Assembly (NCBI RefSeq): GCF_000711695.1
Contig: NW_013546985.1
Span: 1-64,000, forward strand
DNA: 64,000 nt
From: Tilletiaria anomala UBC 951
Lineage: Eukaryota > Basidiomycota > Exobasidiomycetes > Georgefischeriales > Tilletiariaceae
Direction of reading: 5' to 3'
Shown in pieces: positions 55,994 through 64,000 of the stretch (the first letter of the stretch is position 1; each line of letters opens with the position of its first letter). The position numbers and the translations under genes are program-made. The notes under the pieces are model-generated. The model was not told the DNA's origin and searched no databases. It saw only the letters and a program-made list of their open reading frames with translations.

Positions 55994-58393
55994 CTACCTG
56001 ACTTTAAACAGCTGCACCATCTTCGCTTGGACCATCTTGACGCCTTTGCCAACCGGCGTTGCAGCCGCTTCTGATGTTGTTGTTGTTGATGTGGTTACCA
56101 CCGACACTGCATCCTCAAGCATGTAGTGCAGCTCGACTTCGAGCTCCCGCGAGTTGCTTTCGGACTGCGTAACAATGATCTCACCCGAGATAACCGATCC
56201 TGGATGGATGGAGGGATGAAGGTGACGTAGAATGTCAGTCTCTCGAATAACAGGATGAGCTATTTGCGCAGGCCTTCGGACATCTCACCTTCTTCTGCGT
56301 CGATAGGCTCTTTGAGCAGGAACACCGTCTGCTTCCAATGTGTGTCCTTTCCGTAGGGTCCGGTTGTGAACGAGACGACCTCGCCCTTGGCCTCGGTCGA
56401 GTCGGACGCAGGGGAAGGCGCCAAATCGCTGCCCTTCAGTTTGAGCGCCGGTACGTCCTCCACCGTGATCACATCGGTCGTGCACGGCGGCAGATCCCCG
56501 AGCCTTTCGCCGCCTTGTAGCTGGACCGGCACATTCGTCTCCGAATCGACGCGGTACGGTGCAGGCGAGGTCATGAACCACGTGTCGAACCAGCTGACAA
56601 AGCCGTGGATCGCAGCGCAGCGCTTGCTCGTCAGTCGGAATGGCGAGCGGAACGTCGGTTGCTTGGGCGGCAAGACGCAGAGCGGGAGGTCCTGTGCAGG
56701 GTGCATACATCAGCATCGGGGAATCCCGCAGCTGAAACCACGCAATTCCTGACACTCACGTAAATGTCGGCGATATCCGTGACAACCGCCTCCGGCTTCA
56801 AGCACTCCGTGTACGCCTCATCGAACAGCCCCTTCGTCATGGCTGTCATCTTGAAACCGTGTACGTCGTTCCAGAAGTGCACACGCTCATGCAGCAGCTC
56901 GACATCCGACACGGCTGCAAGTGTCATCCGACAGTGTGATGGGGCCAGGAGGCCAGGAAACGGATTCTCTGGCGTCGTGGTGCGCCGCAGGTAGAGATCA
57001 CGAGCGTGAAGGACAGAGGGAAGCATGGACTCGTAAAGCAAGAAGTATCCCTGTGGCCACACATGCATGCAAATAATGAACGGGTCGGTTTCTGGCGCAG
57101 TCAAGTGCCTGGAATGTACTTACCATCCATTCGCTGATGATGACATCAATTTTGCCCTCGTATGGTTTGAGTTCCTCCTTGAGATCTTCCACCTTTCCAC
57201 GCACGACCTTGATGACCTTGTCGAACCCGTTCTCGCGCACGTTCTGAGTGGCTCGCGTCGCGACGTCGCTCGCATCGATCGCAACGACGAGGTCCGCGCC
57301 AGCCCTCGCAGCAAAGAGACTGAGAATACCCGAGCCGCAGCCGACGTCCATGACCCGCTTGCCGCGGAAGAGGTGCGCATTGGCTGGCGAGAGGATGAAG
57401 CGTGCGTACGAGAGAGTGCGTGCCGTGTCGCTAATCATTGTTTGATGAATGTCGTTCGAAGCGTATGATTCAAAATAGTGTGTGTCATCATCCCGCGGTA
57501 GAGCTGCCCCCGTAGCTACCAAAGGAGTTATCCTTTGACCAGCTAATGTCGAGCACCCTTCACTGGCGTGCGTTTCGTCAACCCCAAGCTGTGCCAGCGA
57601 CCTCTCCTGGAGTTCTGCATAAGCCATCTGCGTAGCCACAAGCTGTTGCTCGAGGTCCTCAACGCGTTTGCGCAGCGCAGCGGAGCCCTCAGAAGCTCTC
57701 ACACCAGCCGGCCGGCTAACCCCTGATTTCGCGTCCGTACCGAAACTACCGCCCGTCGCAATGCGCTCTTCGATGAGCTCGTCGAAGTCGATCTGCAGCA
57801 GGCCATCGTTCTCCGCACCTGGAACAGGTTTCAGCTCTGCATCATCGCTCAAAAAGGGTTCAGAGCCTTGAAGAGCAGCAACTTGTACCGGGGTGAGTGA
57901 GCCGGGATGCCTACGCAGGTGGTTCAGCAACCTGATGGTGGCTATCGCATCGAGTTCTGGAATATAGGAGCGCAGTCACTCAAAAGTCAGCAGTCCGACT
58001 GTGATCACCTTTCATACCCGCAATTTTAATCAAAAGCTCACGTAGTCTGTGCACAACTTCCACTAGATCGCAGCCCAATGAGGCAGCGTGAGCAAGTGCC
58101 GCCATTGCATCACCTAGAGTCTGCAACTTATTGTTTCCGCCTTCGGGGAAGAGCGCCAGCGTAGGCACTTTGAAGCCAACTTGCGAGCCAGCACTTATCC
58201 CAGATTTGTCATTCCCGCTGTACGACAGCCCTGGCTGCAGCGGCTGTTGCTGCCCTTGCTCATCGTCGTCAACCCAGTCGGCCCAGTCTTGATCGTCCGC
58301 CTCATCAAAGCTCGAGTCGCCGCTGGAGCGCGCGTCGTCGAATTCATTCGCGGCTTGCTTGCGCTCCGGTACCTTTCCTTTCAGGTCAGTCAT
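55994..58393 (-). CDS. protein arginine methyltransferase, PRMT3 type
   Basis: Methylates arginines, in yeasts chiefly of ribosomal protein uS5. Exons 58393-58042, 57956-57124, 57050-56760, 56691-56289 and 56199-55994 give 694 residues. The acidic start with DQDWADWVDDDE resembles PRMT3, and LQLDAIATIRLLNHLR is the segment that follows its zinc finger. The finger itself is missing: where CLFC..HC..H should lie there is TLALFPEGGNNK..LAHAASLGCDL. The catalytic half is complete: YFESYASNDIHQTMISDTART, VMDVGCGSGILSLFAARAG (about 317-335), the double-E loop ISEWMGYFLLYESMLPS, and a beta-barrel end. A coiled-coil (about 208-240) precedes the catalytic part. Confidence 0.93.
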
Positions 58394-58924
58394 GCTTGCT
58401 TTGTACCACTCTTGGATATTCAGTTTTAGCGCACGCACGTCCAGCAAGCTGCAGGTCCAGCGGCCTCCTCAAGATCCATCTTCCTGCTTTCAAGCGCACC
58501 ACGACCAAATTTTTGCCATGAGAGAAGTCGCCGATCGGTGTCTTATGGTTTCTGTGCCGCGGAAACCCCGATGCTGTCGTTCCAAGTTTAAAATGCAGCA
58601 GCCTTTCGCCAGCTTTTCGGCAGTTCCCCCAGTTTATAAGAAAATCAGCACGATCCCCGGCGGAAATCCAGTTGGATTCCCCGTATCTCGCCCACAACGC
58701 CCCCACGCCGATGGGCTTGGGTTTATCGCCGTGCTCTTGAATCGAACTTTTTAGTTGCTCCTCGTTGCGTCGATGTCGTAACTCAATCTCCATCCTTGCA
58801 ATGCTTGATGGTTATTTGATAGGTACAGATGGGCTATTTCATTCCCTAAGCCATCACTCCATCTGCTCAACGGTAACAAGGCGAACGCCGGCATAAAGCA
58901 GGAGCAAAGACCTAGGTCTTCACC
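58394..58924. promoter_or_regulatory. divergent promoter region PRMT3/DHA2 gene
   Basis: 530 bp. A minus-strand ATG at 58793 opens a 135-codon frame with protein-like sequence (IGVGALWARYGESNW) that overlaps the PRMT3 start. It matches no family I know and may be chance. Nothing else seen. Confidence 0.4.
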
Positions 58925-61189
58925 ATGCCCGGCCCATCCGCACCAGTGGCAGCCGCAACACCGCTGTTACGGCCGGTGCTCGCAAGTACACACACTTCCA
59001 GCTCTTCCATAGACCATCCCCCGCCTCTCGACTCGCCAGACTTTGCTACCAGTGGTCCATATACCCCTTTTTCCAATACGGGAGAAAATCCAATTCCAGG
59101 AACGCCTTCGGTGCGCTCGCCGGTAGCTTCGCGTGCGCCATCGCGCAACCCTTCGACCGAGGATCTGCGCCGCGCTGCCATCTTGCCCGCCGGAGTGAAT
59201 GCCAAGGGAAATATTACTCGTTCAGTCGCAGCTTCTCGGGGCGAGATAAATGATCTTGAAAGTGCCGCTGTCTTTGACGAAGACAACGACGAGGACTATG
59301 TTGTTGGCAAAGGTGGAAGTGAAGCAACATCCCTGCCAAATGAAGCATCCACATCCGACCAAAAGCCTTCAGGCTTTGCTGCTCGTCTGGGCTTCAGCTT
59401 TAGCACGAAAACAGAGCGCTCAAGTTCTACAACCAAACGTCGAACGTCTTTCCTTCGACAGCCATCGACAAACGCTTCCATTTCGGTGACCAACGGTGAT
59501 ATTCTAATGCAGACGTTGTCTTCCCGGGCCCCATCGACCATCGCTTCCGAACCCTCGCCTGCTTTTCTCGGAGAGGAGGCTGCAAGCTCCATGGCAGTTG
59601 CAGGCATAGAGGCCGCCCTCCAGGGAGCATCCGGCTTATCGCAGGCTCGACCCGGAATGCTACCTACCCCAATCGCCGAAATCGCCTTCATTCTGGTCTG
59701 CTCGACCGGTCAATTCTTCTTCTCCTCGCTCATCGGAAACGTGACCATCACGCAGGTGATCCTGGTGGACCGCTTCAACATGGCCAACTCGCAAGCCCCA
59801 TGGCTGAACGGTGCCTACCTCCTCGCCAATGGCCTCAGTGTAACTCTATCCGGCGCGATAGCAGATATCTCTGGTGCGCGTACCCTGATCATTGCTGCAC
59901 TCGCCTGGCTCAGCGCCTGGTGCATCGTCGGAGCCATCGTAGGCCTTCGGAACCCCATCATCTTCCTCCTCGTTCGCGCAATGCAAGGCTTAGCCGTAGG
60001 CGCCCTCACTTCCTCCTCCATCTCCTACCTCGGTCGCGTGTACAAGCCAGGGATGCGCAAGAACCGCGTGTTCAGCGTCATGTCGAGTCTTGCGCCATTC
60101 GGTTTCGTCATTGGTGGTATACAAGGCGGTGCACTAAGCAATCGTCTCGAGTGGATCTTCGGCTCCAATGCCGTACTGGCTTTCGTCGCATTCGTCGCCG
60201 CGGCAAAGTACGCGCCAAAAGAGCAAACGATGCGTGCTTTTGAGAATTTGACCACATCGACGACTATCACTACCGCCGCTCCCGGTGGGAAGCGACGCTT
60301 CGACTACATTGGTGCCACGCTTGCCATTATCTCTTGCGGGCTCCTCATCTTTGGCTTGACACAAGGCAGCTCGGCACACTGGTCGCCTTACACGTACGCG
60401 AGTGTTATCGCCGGCCTGGCCATGCTTGCAGTCTTCGTCTATGCTGAGTCCAAAGTCGCACAGCCGCTCGTGCCCAACTCACTCTGGCGCATAAAGGGTT
60501 TCCTGCCGCTCTCCCTCTCGTACTTCCTCAGCTTTGGCTGTTTCACCGCATATCAGTTTTACGCAGTTCAATTCTGGCTCCGCGTGCAAAAGGTCACACC
60601 TTTGACAGCCTCGCTTTACCTATTGCCCAACGCATTCGTCGGTGTCCTCGCTACCTTTCTCGTCGCACGTCTCTTCCATGTCGTACCGGGGCACATCATC
60701 CTTGGGGCCGGTGCATTCGCCTGCGCATTAGGACCGGCCTTCTTTCTGCCTCAGAGACCCGACACTCCATACTGGGTGCTGTCGATGCCAGGCATCGCGC
60801 TCTCAACATTCGCACCCGACCTTTCGTTTGCAGCCGCTAGTATCTTCATCACCAGCAATGTCAGCAGGCGCTATCAGGGCGTTGCAGGTTCGATGCTCAT
60901 CACGCTTCAGAACTTGTCCTCTGCCATCCTCACCTCGCTCAGCGAGACCGTTGCTGCCAGCGTCGGCGACCGTAACCTTCCCGTCGCCAGCGTCTCTGAC
61001 GATCTCGTGCACTGGGGCATTAATGCAACGGCTTCCTCCATCAGCAGCGCTGCTACCACCGAAACGACAAGTCTAAGCATGCTGCATGCTGCTTGGTGGT
61101 TCGATTTGGCTGGAGGCGTTGTAGCTCTCCTGGTCGCAATCTTCGCGCTCAGAATTCCCAAGGCTGAGGAAAAGGAGCACCTGCAATAG
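58925..61189 (+). CDS. MFS transporter, DHA2-type drug/H+ antiporter
   Basis: A single-exon, 754-residue permease of the fungal DHA2-like group, probably exporting a small molecule or drug. Residues 1-240 are a hydrophilic Ser/Thr/Pro-rich cytosolic region with possible phosphosites (PSTEDLRRAA), unusually long. Helices start at TPIAEIAFILVCSTGQFFF. The loop after helix 2 reads GAIADISGARTL, a variant of the MFS GxxxDrxGrr motif, and RAMQGLAVGALTSSSISYLG carries the helix-4 Arg. Fourteen membrane segments are plausible. The antiporter motif C region is present as FGFVIGGIQGGAL. The ATG at 58925 has CACCATGC context. No intron is seen. Confidence 0.92.
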   Translation: MPGPSAPVAAATPLLRPVLASTHTSSSSIDHPPPLDSPDFATSGPYTPFSNTGENPIPGTPSVRSPVASRAPSRNPSTEDLRRAAILPAGVNAKGNITRSVAASRGEINDLESAAVFDEDNDEDYVVGKGGSEATSLPNEASTSDQKPSGFAARLGFSFSTKTERSSSTTKRRTSFLRQPSTNASISVTNGDILMQTLSSRAPSTIASEPSPAFLGEEAASSMAVAGIEAALQGASGLSQARPGMLPTPIAEIAFILVCSTGQFFFSSLIGNVTITQVILVDRFNMANSQAPWLNGAYLLANGLSVTLSGAIADISGARTLIIAALAWLSAWCIVGAIVGLRNPIIFLLVRAMQGLAVGALTSSSISYLGRVYKPGMRKNRVFSVMSSLAPFGFVIGGIQGGALSNRLEWIFGSNAVLAFVAFVAAAKYAPKEQTMRAFENLTTSTTITTAAPGGKRRFDYIGATLAIISCGLLIFGLTQGSSAHWSPYTYASVIAGLAMLAVFVYAESKVAQPLVPNSLWRIKGFLPLSLSYFLSFGCFTAYQFYAVQFWLRVQKVTPLTASLYLLPNAFVGVLATFLVARLFHVVPGHIILGAGAFACALGPAFFLPQRPDTPYWVLSMPGIALSTFAPDLSFAAASIFITSNVSRRYQGVAGSMLITLQNLSSAILTSLSETVAASVGDRNLPVASVSDDLVHWGINATASSISSAATTETTSLSMLHAAWWFDLAGGVVALLVAIFALRIPKAEEKEHLQ

Positions 61190-61804
61190 CTTTTATTTCG
61201 CTCTACTTCCACATGTGCCTGATCCGTAGTCGCCTGTGCCTTCTACATTTGATATTGCTTGTAATGGACTCTTTGCACATACATGCGCTAGCAACTTTGC
61301 ATCCCAATTTATTTTAGAGACGCAAACTTGCCTGTGTCCGCTTCTTAACATATTACCCTGACAGTTGCGCGCAGTGTATTTCAGCACCAAGATTGAATTA
61401 TGCAAGCGGTATGCAACATCATGGCTGTCGTCCTGATGGGCCCGACGACCCTCCTCCCACAGCCATACGGAGCTGGGCAAGCACAGGACAGCGTGTTGGC
61501 AGCACAGGCGCCCGACGCTTGTTGCTCGCAGCGCCGACCAGCTGTGATTTGCAAAGACTAGCTGCAGCCGCGTGAATCAACTCAGCTGAGCCAAGCAGAC
61601 GGGAGCGAGCCATAGTACCTGCCGTGTTCAAACATGGACGTACGTCCATGTTTCCGGGGTGTGGAACTGGAGCCACAAGACCGCAATGTCGCGGCCACGT
61701 TATGACCCATAGAATGCATAGGGATACCCGAATTCTGGTTAACCAGTGTCAACGAAGGATGGAGGCTATATAAGGACTGTTCTCGAGACCCCCGCTCCAA
61801 GAGC
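61190..61804. other. intergenic, 3' regions
   Basis: Between the DHA2 and CRIPT stop codons, which converge here. A plus-strand CTATATAAGG near 61765-61775 points into CRIPT antisense; no gene follows it. Confidence 0.4.
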
Positions 61805-62238
61805 TTATGCGACACTTTGCTTGTACATCTTCGTATCCAAGATGGTCTTGCCACAAATGCTGCAGAGACCCTTCTTATATGCGCAAGCTGTTGGAAATGA
61901 AGAATCGGGAATTTCAGCCAGAGAGTGAGTTGCTATGGCGTTGTGTATGACGCACCTTGGCAATACTGTGCTTTGTCTTGGCTGACAGCTTGTTTGCACA
62001 GCTTGCACCTCGTCCCAAGCGGGTTGTAACGCTTCGAAGCGCCCAATAGCTTGTTCCCGCCGACAGCCTTTCCTATCGAGGAGCTTTTATTGGCGCTTCC
62101 TACCGCTGCTGAAGGTCCGGCTCTTGAGATACCTGCTCCAGCGCCACTGCTTACGAGGGTGCCAGCTGCATTGCGATTGCGAAAAGGATCTGGCGCAGCA
62201 GCTTTTGACAGCTTCTTTTCGCACACCTTGCAGACCAT
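61805..62238 (-). CDS. CRIPT: CRIPT cysteine-rich protein
   Basis: A small conserved zinc-binding protein; in animals it binds PDZ domains and has been linked to minor-intron splicing. Exons 62238-61956 and 61887-61805 with a 68-nt intron give 121 residues. The start MVCKVCEKKL and paired cysteines in RCKLCK, YCQACAYKKGLCSICGK and the end ILDTKMYKQSV are diagnostic. The junction completes CAYKKG. It is about 20 residues longer than human CRIPT because of a Gly/Ala/Ser-rich insert (residues 25-65). All eight expected cysteines of the four CxxC-type pairs can be seen. Confidence 0.95.
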
Positions 62239-62749
62239 TGCGTCTTCCGCAATTCGAAGCGCCTGCGAATTTGAAAAATTTTCCGTAGCCCACGCTCAGG
62301 CGGAGGGTATACCCCGCATAAGAGCGAGCTCGAAAAATCGTTGTGACTGTAACAAGCTCTCGTTTCTATGTGAGATGGACCAATTCGTTTATGCCGTCTT
62401 TGATGCAAGTATCGGACCTGCACTCAGATTGGCTTCCAAGATGGCCGACTGTGATACCTGTGCACAACCCTAATTGGACTCACCTTGGCGACTTGAACTT
62501 ATTTACTGTTGAGCATCTCCCTCAAGCCTATAATGAGTTCATGACACCAGTCTGGCCCTTACCCTAAGAGTGCATGGTCGAGATATCAGCTATGTCGTTG
62601 TCCGGCTCGAAAAAGCGCATGAACTGCTGCAGATAATTGCAAGAGCCTGTCCAGCATGCCCATCTGCACGCAGTAAATACTCGTACACAAATCTAATGAC
62701 AAATAGGGTGAGGAGCCGCTCACTAGCGGCTTTTTGTTGAGAATACACT
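62239..62749. other. intergenic, CRIPT promoter and LYS9 3' region
   Basis: Promoter of CRIPT and downstream region of saccharopine dehydrogenase. No gene recognised. Confidence 0.45.
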
Positions 62750-64000
62750 CTACACGTACTTTTCGGTGAGCATAATGCCCTCCTTCTCCAGCTCAGCACG
62801 AATAGGCTCGCACACATCAGCGCTGTACGGCGCGACGATCTCACCATTCTTCTTCAAGCCCGGGTGGCCCTCAAGGATGAGCTTCGTGGCGATGGCGCAG
62901 GGAACACCGACCAGCTTGGACATGCTCGAGTGACCGCCTGGAATACCGTAATCCAGCAGGGACGAGTACAGAGTCTTCTCTGCGCCGGTCTTGTCGACGA
63001 AGTCGAACCTGCAAGCCCAAGAATCATATTAGCATATGCAGTCAACTCTAAGGAATTGCTAGGCTCGCCGCGCTTCGCTCACCTGTGCGTAAGCTGGACC
63101 ATATCGCGCTCGCCATCCTCATACCTGCACTTCTCTTCGAGCGTGGCGCAAAGCGTGTCGAGCAAGTTGCCCTGGCCTTCCTTGTTCTGCGCAGATGTCC
63201 CGCGAACAGTTGCAGGCTTGCTGTCATCAAACAGATCAAGCCATCGCATCCCGCGCAGGATCGTCTCCGCCTCATCCTCATTCTTGAATGCGCAACAAGC
63301 GCGCACAGCAGCAGCGAGCGATGCGGCGTCAGCAGCCTTGGCGCCTACGGCCTGCGCCGTGACCTTAGCCCATGACGTCGGTGCTTTGGCGTTGAGGTAA
63401 GGCTTGGCCTCTTCATCGAGGAAGCCGCACTTAACGAGCGCAAGCACGAACTCGGGGAAGCCCTGGTACCGCAATGTACCACGGATGACAGTCTCTGCCT
63501 CGGGGATATTGTACCACTCGCGGAAGGGAGTGCTGTCTCTGTTCGGGTAGGCGACGAATGAAAAAGCAGGCGAGATGTAGAACGGCTTGGCACTAGCCAT
63601 GAGTTCCGTGCCGGAGACCACCTGCGCCTCCTTGTGTGGCGCCTGGTAGAATTTGGCAGTGTTTCGCAAAGCGAGCAGAACACCGCGCGACGACCAAGAA
63701 AACTTGTAGCCAAGCGGGTTGTCTGCTGCCTCAGGCGCAGGGAGACCACCGCAGTAAGAAAGGAATGACTTGATCTTTCCGCCTTCCCGGTGGATGTCGT
63801 CGATCGCCTTGACGGCATACAGGTGGTCAATACCAGGGTCAAGGCCAATCTCGTTCATGACGGTGATGCCAGCCTTCTTGATTTCGTCCTTCAGCTCGCG
63901 AATGGCGTCGCTGACGTAGGATGTCGTGACGACATCGACCTTGTGCTTGCATGCAGCCTTGATGACGGCAGCGTGGAACGTGTAAGGGATGAGCGAGACA
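62750..64000 (-). CDS. LYS9: saccharopine dehydrogenase (L-glutamate-forming), C-terminal part
   Basis: Acts in the fungal alpha-aminoadipate route to lysine, forming saccharopine. Two exons are visible, 64000-63083 (partial) and 63008-62750, with a 74-nt intron. The window holds the last 390 or so residues: SLIPYTFHAAVIKAACKHK, VMNEIGLDPGIDHLYA, SYCGGLPAPEAADNPLGYKF, GTLRYQGFPEFVLALVKCGF and, after the intron, FDFVDKTGAEKTLYSSLLDY with GVPCAIATKLILEG. The N-terminal NADP-binding part lies beyond the right edge. In several basidiomycetes Lys9 is the C-terminal half of a fusion with spermidine synthase; this window cannot show whether that is so here. Confidence 0.95.

Noticed and set aside
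1-64000. tRNA, rRNA and retroelement signals
   Set aside because: No A/B-box pair with a cloverleaf, no rRNA block, and no reverse transcriptase, integrase or long terminal repeat was seen by eye.

Overview
The window is nuclear DNA of a filamentous or yeast-like fungus, most likely a basidiomycete near the smuts (Ustilaginomycotina). This rests on compact genes, many short introns (mostly 49-89 nt) with GTGAGT/GTAAGT donors, CTNAY branch points close to the acceptor, and the character of the proteins. No species can be named from the sequence alone. All gene models were spliced by hand and should be read as good drafts.

Layout, left to right. 1-3.6 kb has no recognisable gene. 3.6-22.9 kb is a dense block of housekeeping genes: a Ysc84-type lipid/actin-binding protein (-), coproporphyrinogen III oxidase (-), a doubtful small ORF (+), an unrecognised probably mitochondrial protein (-), TAF6 (+), a Med25-like Mediator subunit with a 68-codon glutamine tract (+), tRNA pseudouridine synthase Pus1 (-) and a TPR-DnaJ co-chaperone (+). 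23.5-35.3 kb is sparser and looks accessory: a class III aminotransferase (+), a broken FAD-dependent monooxygenase (-), about 3 kb without a gene, two decayed tandem copies of an unknown sequence (+), and an intact GMC oxidoreductase (-). 35.3-64 kb returns to core genes: a Tgl4/Tgl5-type patatin lipase (-), an MFS sugar transporter (+), mitochondrial ribosomal protein uL23m (+), a Yrb2/Nup50-type Ran-binding protein (-), the Arl2 GTPase (-), Hgh1 (+), a DOMON/cytochrome b561 membrane protein (+), a PRMT3-type methyltransferase (-), a DHA2-type MFS transporter (+), CRIPT (-) and the C-terminal part of saccharopine dehydrogenase (-), which runs off the right edge.

How the genes relate. There are no operons. 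TAF6 and the Med25-like gene are head-to-tail neighbours, and both act at the RNA polymerase II preinitiation complex. uL23m and the Yrb2-like gene converge with only 58 bp between stop codons; Med25 and PUS1 converge with 95 bp. Arl2/Hgh1 and PRMT3/DHA2 share divergent promoter regions. The oxidoreductases and aminotransferase at 23.5-33.5 kb could be the remains of a small metabolic cluster, but no backbone synthase is present. I found no tRNA or rRNA gene, no CRISPR array, no intact transposon and no clear viral relic. I did not find a convincing new multi-gene system; the best candidates for a second look are the decayed tandem repeat pair, the Arl2 GC-AG intron with repeated ends, and the glutamine-rich Med25.
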